In this document: piece by piece, positions 8,657-16,936 of the stretch | How positions within the stretch are numbered: the stretch's first letter is position 1 | How the letters are laid out: each line of letters starts with the position of its first letter | Assembly: GCA_002162685.1 (NCBI GenBank) | Contig: MAAQ01000014.1 | Location: 393,876 to 457,875, forward strand | DNA from: Flavobacteriales bacterium 33_180_T64 | GTDB taxonomy: Bacteria; Bacteroidota; Bacteroidia; Flavobacteriales; Flavobacteriaceae | DNA: 64,000 nt | Direction of reading: 5' to 3' | Made by a program: the position numbers and the translations under genes | Notes under the pieces: model-generated | Told to the model about the DNA's origin: nothing | What the model saw: only the letters and a program-made list of their open reading frames with translations | Database searches by the model: none

Positions 8657-9208
8657 TTATAGTTTCCTTGCGTTTTTATGCTTTTTAAATTCCATTTGAA
8701 TTAACTTTTCTAGTTCTCTAAAATCGTATTTCAATGTATTTGAAGTAATCGAAAGTGGCGTTTCGTACATATTCATATTCGCTCGCATAAGTTTAGCTTG
8801 TATTCCGTTTTTTGCCTTTCCGATATATTTTTCTGGGTTTACAATATCTATCAGAAGAAATTTTGTTGACATCACTTGCTTTGTTTTAATTTCTGAAATA
8901 TCATCCCATTTAATTAGTCCGATACTGGAGGCATTTGAGTTATCTGTTATTCCGTTTGAATCGATAATCAGTCCGATTTTTTTGTCAAAGAATGTCTTTA
9001 TTCCATACATTCCTGCTGCTCCAAAGAATAGAACCCCTACAATTCCAATAATTCTAATAATCTCGGGATTAGTAATTTTGAAAATATTAGGAATAAATTC
9101 TTCTGGATTAACTGCAATCCAAATTGCACCTGCAACGAATGCTATTGATACTAATAGGAGTGATGCTATTTTCTTTTTGCTTAATGGTATTTCAATTCGA
9201 GTATTCAA
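8657..9208 (-). CDS. Two-helix membrane protein, STM3941-like
   Basis: The 183-residue protein has two transmembrane helices near residues 13-33 and 50-66, followed by a cytoplasmic domain with IKWDDISEIKTKQ and a basic C-terminus. This pattern (LSKKKI, two helices, GxIxWDDIxxI) resembles the STM3941 family of unknown function, which has a PH-like domain. It lies upstream of the propeller gene and has a repeat copy at its own 5' side. Confidence 0.65.
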   Translation of the reverse strand: MNTRIEIPLSKKKIASLLLVSIAFVAGAIWIAVNPEEFIPNIFKITNPEIIRIIGIVGVLFFGAAGMYGIKTFFDKKIGLIIDSNGITDNSNASSIGLIKWDDISEIKTKQVMSTKFLLIDIVNPEKYIGKAKNGIQAKLMRANMNMYETPLSITSNTLKYDFRELEKLIQMEFKKHKNARKL

Positions 9209-9242
9209 TTTTTCTGATTTTGAATGAATTCAAATGCAAGGT

Positions 9243-9352
9243 AGCCGTTTTGTGTATAGTTAGAAATAAAGTTCGTAAAAGAAAATAAATCTAAGGAAAA
9301 ACCGTAAGGTTTTCCGAGCACACAGAACACGAGCAATTAATTATACAGGTTA
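9243..9352 (+). repeat. Interspersed repeat, subtype A
   Basis: Left end AGCCGTTTTGTGTATAGTTAG and right end AATTAATTATACAGGTTAG. The internal hairpin reads GGAAAAACC, GTAA, GGTTTTCC: both arms differ from the usual GGAAAATCC/GGATTTTCC and still pair. The stop codon of the DinB gene falls in the right edge. Confidence 0.85.
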
Positions 9353-9907
9353 GTGCCATTTGGCTTTATTTAAGGCTTTTTCTGCTTGTTTAATATGTCT
9401 TTCATTATGATATATTAATACTCTAAAAGTATCTCCTAACTTTAGTTTAATTAGCTTTGATATAGAAATCGCCGTTTTTGTTTTATCAAGATTCACAAAT
9501 TTTGACTTGTCCAATAATTCAATTAATTGATGTTGTTGATTTATAAATTTATGGAGCGTTTGAATATCTAGTTTTGAGTTTAATGGGTTCATTGATTTAA
9601 ACGTTTTCATTTTATTTAAACTCTCATTATATGAAACCGATTTGCTAAAATAATTTCCTAGCCAATTGCTTTTAAATAGTTCTGAATTCTTATGTTTAGA
9701 AGTTTTTATTTTATTTGTTATTTCAGGAATATAAAAATCGCCGTATCTGTTTAAATGTTCAATGCATTCTAAAGCGCTCCAATTTTCAGGACCTTGTTTC
9801 CAATTTAAAAGATTAATAGGTTGGGCCTTTAAATGTTCTACAGTGTTTAGATTCTCACGTGTAATTTCTAATAAGTCTTGCAATAATTGTTTAGATGTTG
9901 ATTCCAT
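9350..9907 (-). CDS. DinB-like family protein
   Basis: The 185-residue protein fits the DinB-like four-helix bundle (DinB_2). It has WSALECIEHLNRYGDFY near residues 43-59 and a C-terminal YHNERHIKQAEKAL, with the three metal-binding histidines expected in this family (H in IEHL, and two in HNERH). Members are thought to be metal-dependent hydrolases or thiol transferases; this one's substrate is unknown. The stop codon lies in the edge of an interspersed repeat. A Crp/Fnr gene lies 52 bases upstream on the same strand. Confidence 0.85.
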   Translation of the reverse strand: MESTSKQLLQDLLEITRENLNTVEHLKAQPINLLNWKQGPENWSALECIEHLNRYGDFYIPEITNKIKTSKHKNSELFKSNWLGNYFSKSVSYNESLNKMKTFKSMNPLNSKLDIQTLHKFINQQHQLIELLDKSKFVNLDKTKTAISISKLIKLKLGDTFRVLIYHNERHIKQAEKALNKAKWH

Positions 9908-9959
9908 TATTTTTTATTACAAATTTCGATATATGGTTTGTTTAAAAACTTGATTGAAA

Positions 9960-10496
9960 TTAAGATTTTTTAATTCTTGAAAGTGTTTCAGGAGTCATTC
10001 TTAAATAGGATGCAATATATTTATTTGATATTTCTTGAAACAGTTGAGGACTCCTCTTTAAAACTCTATTATATCTTTCGATAGGAGAGGATGTGAGAAG
10101 ATCTATTTCCCTTTCCATTTGTTGTAAAATAAAACTTTCTAAAACCTTAAGCCATATTTTTTTATTCTCGATAGATGATTCAATAAAAGATAGATAGGTT
10201 TTCTTATTGATAACTTTAACGGTTGTTTTCTTTAGCGCTTGAATATAGAAATCAGACGGCTTTTCATTTAAAAAGGAATCTAAAGATGCTATGAGATTGT
10301 TTTTGTATCCAAATCGTATGGTATGTTCTTCATATTCATCTATTACAAATATTCTCAAGCTTCCGTTTTTCACTAAATAGATATTAGTATCAATACTACC
10401 TTTTACTTTTAAATACTCATTACGTTTTAATTCTATTTCTTTATCCCAAAGATTTTCGTTGTTGAGTTTGTCAATTAAGTTTGAAATAGGGTTCAT
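9960..10496 (-). CDS. Crp/Fnr family transcriptional regulator
   Basis: The 178-residue protein has a cyclic-nucleotide-binding-like beta barrel (about residues 25-115, YLVKNGSLRIFVIDEYEEHTIRFGY) and a short C-terminal helix-turn-helix SNKYIASYLRMTPETLSRIKK. It belongs to the short flavobacterial Crp/Fnr group, which lacks the Arg/Ser phosphate-binding residues of E. coli CRP. It may control the DinB gene 52 bases downstream. A related protein (11731-12300) lies 1.2 kb away, so the two are paralogues. Confidence 0.88.
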   Translation of the reverse strand: MNPISNLIDKLNNENLWDKEIELKRNEYLKVKGSIDTNIYLVKNGSLRIFVIDEYEEHTIRFGYKNNLIASLDSFLNEKPSDFYIQALKKTTVKVINKKTYLSFIESSIENKKIWLKVLESFILQQMEREIDLLTSSPIERYNRVLKRSPQLFQEISNKYIASYLRMTPETLSRIKKS

Positions 10497-10507
10497 ATTA
10501 GCTTGCA

Positions 10508-10634
10508 GATAACTGTTTTATGGATGCTTAGTAGTCTTGGAGAACTAAGTTAGCAAAAAAGAACAAAGAGCGTGTGAATTTGACAGAATTTACAGAACGA
10601 ACTTTAAACACTATTAATTAAATACTTTGTTAGT
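10508..10634 (+). repeat. Interspersed repeat, subtype D1, degenerate
   Basis: The core GAACTAAGTTAGCAAAAAAG, then ACTTTAAACACTATTAATTA, aligns with copies at 2322 and 25411. The right end is decayed (ATACTTTGTTAG). It separates the Crp/Fnr gene from the epimerase gene. Confidence 0.65.
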
Positions 10635-10655
10635 TTTTTAGCCCTTTTTACCTGC

Positions 10656-11672
10656 TTATTGATTCATTTCTTTCTTTTCCCAATCATTTTTTAGATATTT
10701 TAAAGCATCTATCAGTGCTTTTTGGGAAGGTTTAGGATTAAACTCTAATTCTTTTTTTGATTTACTAATATCATAATCCTGTTTTAATCCATAAAACATA
10801 TCTAAATAATGACGTTGTAACTGAGGTTCTTTTCCTGTTATTTTACTCCCAAACTCCATTAATCCTGCAACAGAGTATAATAAACATTTAGGTACTTTTT
10901 TTGGCATTTTTAATTGTAGTTCTGGGAATAATTCAGATGCTATTTTAACACTTTCTTGTAATGTAGTGTGCACTTCGTTTGAGAGAATATATCGTTCTCC
11001 ATTTTTGCCTTTTAGCATAGCTTTGTATGCGCCAAAAGCAACATCCTTTACATCTACCCAATTTAATGTCACATTGGTGTCAACAGGAATTTCTCCATTT
11101 AAAATTTGATAAACAAGATTGTTGGTATAGTTCAACGTATACGCTTCACTACCTATCATTGCAGAAGGTAATATCAAAACAGTTCTGATTCCATATTTTT
11201 TCCCTAACTCAAGAGCAAGTTTATCAGAATCATTTTTAGAGTTGTAATACCAGTTTCTTCTATCTTTATTGTAGCCATTATCAACATTTGCTGGCAATTT
11301 TGTAAAGTCTAAAGATGCAACTGAACTTACATATACAATATTTTTAATACCACATTCTTTTGCGATATCAAATACATTTTGTGTTCCTTGTACATTATTA
11401 TCATAAATTTCAACTTTAGGATTTTTAGCCCACATACTAAAGTTGGCGCCTACAGCATATAAATTTGTGATGCCTTTAAATGCTTTTTTAAGTGATTCTC
11501 TATTGGTAATATCTGCTTGAATTACGTCACAATCTAATCCTTCAAGAGATTCTTGATTATTCATATTTCTTAAAGTTGCTCTTACTTTTTGATTTTCTGA
11601 AAGTAATAATCTAACCAAATTATTACCTAAATGTCCGTTAGCGCCTGTCACTAATGAGATTTCGTTGCTCAT
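10656..11672 (-). CDS. NAD(P)-dependent epimerase/dehydratase (extended SDR)
   Basis: The Rossmann motif TGANGHLGNNL lies near the N-terminus, and the catalytic pair Y-x3-K appears in YYNSK. The fold and segments such as VYVSSVASLDF and GERYILSNE fit the dihydroflavonol-4-reductase-like extended SDRs, which reduce or epimerise keto groups on sugars or aromatic compounds. I chose MSNEISL as the start (338 residues) because the seven extra upstream residues are not part of the fold. A Crp/Fnr regulator gene lies 58 bases upstream in the same direction, so it may regulate this enzyme. Confidence 0.85.
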   Translation of the reverse strand: MSNEISLVTGANGHLGNNLVRLLLSENQKVRATLRNMNNQESLEGLDCDVIQADITNRESLKKAFKGITNLYAVGANFSMWAKNPKVEIYDNNVQGTQNVFDIAKECGIKNIVYVSSVASLDFTKLPANVDNGYNKDRRNWYYNSKNDSDKLALELGKKYGIRTVLILPSAMIGSEAYTLNYTNNLVYQILNGEIPVDTNVTLNWVDVKDVAFGAYKAMLKGKNGERYILSNEVHTTLQESVKIASELFPELQLKMPKKVPKCLLYSVAGLMEFGSKITGKEPQLQRHYLDMFYGLKQDYDISKSKKELEFNPKPSQKALIDALKYLKNDWEKKEMNQ

Positions 11673-11730
11673 GTTTTTGTTTTGTTTGAGCAAATATCAA
11701 TAGCTTTTAAGAATTTAAAAATAACATTTG

Positions 11731-12300
11731 TTAGAAAGTGATTTGTTTCCTTATCCGACTTAAGGATTGAGGTTCAATACCTAAAAAAGAAGCAATATTA
11801 TCTACAGAAACGTTTAATGCTAACTTTGGGTATTGATTTATAAATTTTAGGTAACGTTCTTTAGCAGTTAAAATTTGAAAATCTTTAACACGTTCTAATT
11901 TACAGCTTAAATGTTCATTGGTAACTGTTTTTACAAAATCATTCCAAAAGGTGGTGCTTTCTTGTAAAAGTTCAAAGTCAAGTTTAGATATTTTTACGAG
12001 TGTACAATCGGTAATCGTTTCGTAATAATCTAAGGAAGGTGTTTCGCTCATAAAACTATCTAATGATGTAAAAAAATCTTGTTCAGGAACTAAATGTTGA
12101 ATTACTAATTTACCATCTATGTTTTGATACCCTTTTACAATTCCTATACTTAAAAAATAAACATAACGTTCAATTTTTCCTGCTTCTAAAAGTTTTGTTT
12201 GCGCAGGAACATTTACTGTAATAAAGCATTTTTCAAGTAAATTAATATCATCATTAGTTAAAGTAAAGCGTGATTGAATATAGTTTATAAGGTTTTTCAT
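11731..12300 (-). CDS. Crp/Fnr family transcriptional regulator
   Basis: The 189-residue protein has a cNMP-binding-like barrel (about residues 25-110; NVPAQTKLLEAGKIERYVYFLSIGIVKGY) and a C-terminal helix-turn-helix LNVSVDNIASFLGIEPQSLSRIRKQI. It stands immediately upstream of the epimerase gene, its likely target, and is a paralogue of the regulator at 9960. Confidence 0.9.
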   Translation of the reverse strand: MKNLINYIQSRFTLTNDDINLLEKCFITVNVPAQTKLLEAGKIERYVYFLSIGIVKGYQNIDGKLVIQHLVPEQDFFTSLDSFMSETPSLDYYETITDCTLVKISKLDFELLQESTTFWNDFVKTVTNEHLSCKLERVKDFQILTAKERYLKFINQYPKLALNVSVDNIASFLGIEPQSLSRIRKQITF

Positions 12301-12474
12301 TAGTACGTTTTGAAATAGGATATAACTTATTTGTGGGTGGTTTTATTTTCAATCATCTAGACAGTATTATGAGATATATTGTTACATATTATCCATTTTA
12401 TTTTAATCAATTTTCTTCCAGACCCTTAAGATTTAGATAAAATCTTTAAAGGTGTTTTTCTGTTGAAGAGTTAG

Positions 12475-13644
12475 TTATTTAAATTTTAATCTGAAAAATG
12501 AAGTTTTCATTTCGATAAAGGCAAAAGTCTTCTTACTATTTACTGATTTGATTGTAATTTTATTTTTATCCTGTACTCTTAAATTTGTTAAATACTTATG
12601 AATTTCTGTGTCTTTATTTGAAGATAAGAAATGACGACTATCTATTTCTCCGTTAACAATAATTTCAATATAAGCACCTTCATCTTCCAAAGATCTTAAA
12701 GCAATATTAGTTAACACTTCTGTGCTTGCTTTTTCCATCTTAAAGGTTAAATTAATGCTATTAATTCTTTCAATTTTTTTATAAAAAACTTCACTAGTTT
12801 GAACTTTTTTTGCCCATTTTCTTCCTGAAGTACTATAACCTAATTTTACATCCCATTTGCCAGTATAATGTTTCCCATCAGGTTTAGTCCATAGGTAAGC
12901 CGTTTTGTAGGGCATGTCAATTTTTAACTTTCCAGGATACACTTGTATAATACCAAGTTTATCTGTTATTGAAAGATTTGTATTATTGCGAGTTGATTCA
13001 CCTTGAAGCATAAGTTTGCTATCAAAACAGTAAAGCATGATTGAGTAATCATCAAAAAGTGATGAATTACAACTATGTTCATAATCTCTTGTATCTAAAA
13101 TATTTCTATTGCAAGTCGTTTCATCCCAATTATCAGATTTTTTACAATCTTTTAGGACTGCCTTTGTATCCCATTTAATAGGAGTAGAGTAGTTGAGATG
13201 TTCATGTATTAGGCCAATTGCATGCCCAAACTCATGTAGTACAACTCTTTTTTTACGTTTATATGTAATCGAAGATTTACTTAGCTCTCCAAGTATCATT
13301 GATGGATTATGATATCGAGCTATATCACGAGAATCTGTTCCTATATAAGAAGAATTTCCATTTCCATTAAATGTAATAAGAATATCTGGTGTATCGGAAG
13401 TTCTTAATTTACCATAATGAAATTTAAAAGTTAAATTTGCATAATCAGTCCATTGCTTGGCAATTGTTGCTACTGATTTTTGCAAAACGTCATCACCATC
13501 TGCAAAATAGATATCTATAACTTCCCCTGTTTTCCATTTTTTCTCTCTATTAAAAACATGAGACATTTCGGGAGTAGATGAAAAGGCACAGATAGAAACT
13601 ATTGATAGAATTAGGGATAAAATAAATTTCATTTTTTTTCTCAA
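12475..13644 (-). CDS. Secreted astacin-like zinc metalloprotease
   Basis: The 389-residue protein has a signal peptide ending near ...CAFSS. The zinc site HEFGHAIGLIHEH is at residues 137-149, matching the astacin pattern HExxHxxGxxHE, and is followed by the Met-turn SIMLY. The catalytic domain covers about residues 25-250, and a further beta-rich domain of about 140 residues has no recognised family. It probably degrades extracellular or periplasmic protein. No T9SS sorting domain is visible. It is a single gene with 90-170 bases free on either side. Confidence 0.87.
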   Translation of the reverse strand: MRKKMKFILSLILSIVSICAFSSTPEMSHVFNREKKWKTGEVIDIYFADGDDVLQKSVATIAKQWTDYANLTFKFHYGKLRTSDTPDILITFNGNGNSSYIGTDSRDIARYHNPSMILGELSKSSITYKRKKRVVLHEFGHAIGLIHEHLNYSTPIKWDTKAVLKDCKKSDNWDETTCNRNILDTRDYEHSCNSSLFDDYSIMLYCFDSKLMLQGESTRNNTNLSITDKLGIIQVYPGKLKIDMPYKTAYLWTKPDGKHYTGKWDVKLGYSTSGRKWAKKVQTSEVFYKKIERINSINLTFKMEKASTEVLTNIALRSLEDEGAYIEIIVNGEIDSRHFLSSNKDTEIHKYLTNLRVQDKNKITIKSVNSKKTFAFIEMKTSFFRLKFK

Positions 13645-13734
13645 AGATAATTAGTTTTTTATTTCAGTTAGTTATTCTAAAAAATAGTCTAGTTATATGA
13701 ATAAACTACGCGACTCTCATCATTTTCGTCTTTA

Positions 13735-15570
13735 TCAAATAGTTTTAACAAAATCTAAAAAGACTTTTTTATGACGTTCTAAATCCATATTTGGTGAAAG
13801 TGCTACACGAGCAATATAATCTTTATCGCCTTCTTTAGTGGTACCTTGAGTAGATGTTGCAGGGATGGTCCAATAACACCCTTTTAACTGCCCGTAGCTT
13901 ACACAGTATTTACTTTCATTAGGGATTTCTTTAATCATTAGATTAATTAACCTAAGATTTAATGCTCTTTTATAGGTTTCTTTTTCTTCATCAGTATTCC
14001 CTTTTGTAGGGAGGTCTAATGAAAATACAGAAGGCGTAAATCCTTGTTTTGCTAATTCTTCTGAAACAAAATTGATTTTCGCTTTAGGTAAAGTCTCGTT
14101 CACGAAGTTTACAAATTCACGTGTGTTTTTATAGGCATCATGGATTCTTTGATTCATAGAAGGCAATTGTTTTGCTAATATGTCATACTGAAGATCTGTA
14201 GCCTCATTATCACAAAGCCTCAGATGCAATTCTATGTTATCCATCAAAGCCTCAGCTTTTTTATTTGCGACACAGTAGCCAGCTGTACATTTTCCACCAC
14301 TCGGAAATTTAGATCCACTAACATATGAAATGGTTTTCACCGTTGAAAGCATATCATCTTCACCTAAAAAATGAACGTTAGGACAAAATGTTTGATCTAA
14401 AATAAAAACGGGAGCTATAGCTATTTCACCAGTTCCTGTTTTTCGTTTCTGACTTAAAACATCTTTTAATTTTATAAGATCAGGAACTTCAACTCTTGGG
14501 TTTGTTGGAATTTCAGCGATGATGTATGGAATTGCATTTTCTTTAGCAATTTTATCTAAAATGATATCAATACTTTGAACCATGTCATTACCACCATCAA
14601 CTGGTAAATCTACGACTTCCACATTATCAATACAAGCAGCAATTCGTCTTGCTTGGTCATTTGTTCCACCATAACAATTTGGAGGAACAATAAATTTAAT
14701 ATCTTTTCCTTTATGATTTTCTAATGCATTATGAACAAGTCCCATAGCAATAGCATATTGAATTGATAAGCCACTAGAACCAACTATAGCCTTGGTATTT
14801 GCACCAGTAATCTTATTAATTGTATTTAAAACACTTGCTTTGTTGTTCTCAACATTACGGTTCTTTTCAGAAGAAGGTTTCCCTACAAGAGTATTTAAAA
14901 TTTCAAGACAGTTGACTGGAGTCATTGCAATAGTCTCTCGTCTTCTTACATGCTGAATTTCTGACACATAATTGTTATTTTGTTCACCATTAACGAGTAC
15001 AATACTTCCTAACAGAGAATCAATATTGATGTAAAAATCATAATTTGAAGCGAGGTGAAAATTGCAGAGATTGTCTTGTTCTGAAATAAAAATGGTAGTT
15101 CCCTCAAAATTTGAAACCTCATCAGCTGCTTTCTTTAAATCAAATTTATAACCGTAAATATCTCGTATGACCTCAGCATCAAAAAATGCAGGTAATTCAC
15201 CATTATAAATTATTTGAGTGTTTTTGTTCGTCAATAAATTTTTTCTCAAAACTGCTAAAATAGGAGTAGTTTGTGATGAAAAACTGATAACATTTTGCGG
15301 GTTTAGATTGTTTAAGTTAGCAATAATCCATTCTAGTACACACGATAATGGATGACCTAATCGAATATAATCATATGCTGTAGGTAATTTATGGAGTACC
15401 GATGATTCAGAATTATTGTCATTAAATAAGATCTCGAATTGTTCTAAGAATTGAGTTTTGGCCAATTTTTCATCATAAATATCTAATCGATGGGTTGTTA
15501 GACTCAGCCATCCCATTGGCATATTTTCTAATACATCTTTAATAAAACTTAACATTTTATTATCTTCCAT
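13735..15570 (-). CDS. PLP-dependent Cys/Met metabolism-type enzyme with long N-terminal extension
   Basis: About 611 residues. The C-terminal two thirds match the cystathionine gamma-synthase/lyase fold (PF01053-like): PPNCYGGTNDQARR, AEIPTNPRVEVPD, FILDQTFCPNVH and, near residue 420-430, SGSKFPSGGKCTAGY with the likely PLP lysine. Ahead lies a region of about 200 residues that is not part of usual 400-residue members and has its own Rossmann-like pattern. The start is set at ATG 15570 because a strong AGGAGAG ribosome-binding site precedes it, which is unusual in this phylum; a frame nine codons longer ignores that site. Substrate unknown. Confidence 0.8.
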   Translation of the reverse strand: MEDNKMLSFIKDVLENMPMGWLSLTTHRLDIYDEKLAKTQFLEQFEILFNDNNSESSVLHKLPTAYDYIRLGHPLSCVLEWIIANLNNLNPQNVISFSSQTTPILAVLRKNLLTNKNTQIIYNGELPAFFDAEVIRDIYGYKFDLKKAADEVSNFEGTTIFISEQDNLCNFHLASNYDFYINIDSLLGSIVLVNGEQNNNYVSEIQHVRRRETIAMTPVNCLEILNTLVGKPSSEKNRNVENNKASVLNTINKITGANTKAIVGSSGLSIQYAIAMGLVHNALENHKGKDIKFIVPPNCYGGTNDQARRIAACIDNVEVVDLPVDGGNDMVQSIDIILDKIAKENAIPYIIAEIPTNPRVEVPDLIKLKDVLSQKRKTGTGEIAIAPVFILDQTFCPNVHFLGEDDMLSTVKTISYVSGSKFPSGGKCTAGYCVANKKAEALMDNIELHLRLCDNEATDLQYDILAKQLPSMNQRIHDAYKNTREFVNFVNETLPKAKINFVSEELAKQGFTPSVFSLDLPTKGNTDEEKETYKRALNLRLINLMIKEIPNESKYCVSYGQLKGCYWTIPATSTQGTTKEGDKDYIARVALSPNMDLERHKKVFLDFVKTI

Positions 15571-15574
15571 AATT

Positions 15575-15583
15575 CTCTCCTTT
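15575..15583 (-). promoter_or_regulatory. Strong Shine-Dalgarno site deciding the PLP-enzyme start
   Basis: The minus strand reads AAAAGGAGAG, with ATG 4 bases further on at 15570. Most genes in this window lack such a site. Confidence 0.6.
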
Positions 15584-15651
15584 TGATAGGCCTGCAAGAT
15601 ACATTAATTAGATTTTTTAAAGTGTTTCAAAACGTTTTGTTTCATTGTGTC

Positions 15652-15750
15652 TAGCTGTTTTATGTATGATTTTCCGCAAGAAAATTATACACGTAAAGCC
15701 GCAAAACTATGAAATAAGTCAAGTAAGTATTAACTATGCTCGTTGTTATC
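15652..15750 (+). repeat. Interspersed repeat, subtype E, short
   Basis: The internal hairpin TTTTCCGCAAGAAAA, the segment AAAGCCGCAAAACTATG and GTCAAGTAAGTATTAACTATG align with the copy at 58971. The right end CGTTGTTATC is decayed but recognisable. It lies 5' of the PLP-enzyme gene's upstream neighbour, in a 300-base gap with no gene. Confidence 0.7.
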
Positions 15751-15878
15751 AAATGTTAATATTTCCTTTACCTTTCTATAATTATTTATTAGTAATTCCG
15801 TAATCATTTAAAAAGGTATATTTAGAGAAATAGTGTAATTAATATCAATGTTCAAAGTACTAAACACTGCTACTATCA

Positions 15879-16541
15879 TTAGTCTCCAGCAACAAGAATA
15901 GCTAATTTCCATTTATTATTAATAAACTCGAAAGAAGCCCTATAATCAATCGGTGACCATATGTAATCATGAAAAACGAAGCCTTTTAATTTCCCATCAA
16001 GACTTTCTACATAATACCAAATTGGTTCATCAAAAAAACGAATTGATTTTTTGTAATCGACTTTTACAATATCATAACTAAATTGTCCAATTACTTCTGA
16101 GGTTTTAAGATCTGGGTTAATTCTAACATTTACATTTGTTCCTGTAATGACCATATGCTCAAACACACTGTATTTTTCATCTTCGGGCCAATTGGAGAAT
16201 ATATAAGGGATTAAATAGAACCCATCATTTTGATATTTCCCGGCTCCTAGCCGTAATAATTTATCCATTGTTAACCAAAAAGTAGAGTCATCCGAAGACC
16301 AATCCCAGTGAGTCTTAAATTCCTCAATTCCGCCATTGCCTCCATGACTCACCAAAATATCTTCACTTAAAATGTTAATAATGTATTCTTTATCCTTGCT
16401 CTTGATAGCATTTTTTAAATCGGTTATGAACTCATTAAGAATTGAATCATTAATTTCCATTTTCGGAGGAAGTAGTTTCTCTTGTCCAAAAGAACTATTG
16501 CTGATAAAAAACAGTGTAATAAGAATAGTATATAACTTCAT
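15879..16541 (-). CDS. Secreted protein with a bacterial SH3-like domain
   Basis: The 220-residue protein has a signal peptide ending SSFGQ. Residues 20-125 form an unrecognised alpha-rich domain. Residues about 130-190 (ITGTNVNVRINPDLKTSEVIGQFSYDIVKVD...WYYVESLDGKLKGFVFHDYI) have the NVRxxP...VIGxL...W..V pattern of bacterial SH3 domains, which often bind peptidoglycan or peptides. The C-terminal strand INNKWKLAILVAGD closes a fold like that of other flavobacterial periplasmic proteins. Function unknown. A decayed FISUMP gene lies just upstream. Confidence 0.7.
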   Translation of the reverse strand: MKLYTILITLFFISNSSFGQEKLLPPKMEINDSILNEFITDLKNAIKSKDKEYIINILSEDILVSHGGNGGIEEFKTHWDWSSDDSTFWLTMDKLLRLGAGKYQNDGFYLIPYIFSNWPEDEKYSVFEHMVITGTNVNVRINPDLKTSEVIGQFSYDIVKVDYKKSIRFFDEPIWYYVESLDGKLKGFVFHDYIWSPIDYRASFEFINNKWKLAILVAGD

Positions 16542-16565
16542 AATTAGATTTAAAAAACTAAATAG

Positions 16566-16825
16566 TTAATCCTTGTATAGATCGAACAGAAATTCCAGTC
16601 TCTCTAGACCAACTGCTCTTCTCCGCATATTCGGCATAATAAGTAAAACCTCGGTGGCATGCATGACTTATTCGTTCTTCAGTAGAGCTCCACTAATAAG
16701 TTTTAGCTCCTTTCAAACCTCCATTTTTGAATTTACTATTTTAAACGAATTCTACCTGGAAGCCCTTCAAAAACATCTTTTTCTCTTACATTTTTATAAT
16801 CGTTCCACATAATCATGAGTTTCAT
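16566..16825 (-). pseudogene. Remnant of a FISUMP (Fibrobacter major paralogous) domain gene
   Basis: Minus-strand translation gives MKLMIMWNDYKNVREKDVFEG then LPGRIRLK, a stop and frameshift, KFKNGGLKG, another stop, WSSTEE, and finally FTYYAEYAEKSSWSRETGISVR. This lines up end to end with the C-terminus of the intact protein at 48728-49963 (MKSMIMWNDYKNKREKGLFEG ... TGISVRCLKE). Stop codons and at least one frame change prove decay, and the N-terminal part is missing. A repeat copy adjoins its upstream side, as repeats flank the intact gene. Confidence 0.85.
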
Positions 16826-16836
16826 TTTTTTATGTT

Positions 16837-16936
16837 TGCTAACATCTTCGTGCAGAGTTTTTGGTCGTTATAATCAGGTGATTAAAGGTATGAATTTAAA
16901 TTGAAGTAAGATTATATCATTAATTATACACGGTTA
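16837..16936 (+). repeat. Interspersed repeat, strongly degenerate
   Basis: Left end TTTGCTAACATCTTCGTGCAG and right end CATTAATTATACACGGTTATTC are recognisable. The interior is too decayed to place in a subtype. It lies between the FISUMP remnant and the serine hydrolase gene. Confidence 0.55.

Noticed and set aside
16573..16812. 79-residue frame on the plus strand
   Set aside because: It lies antisense to the FISUMP gene remnant, whose similarity to the intact copy fixes the true coding strand.
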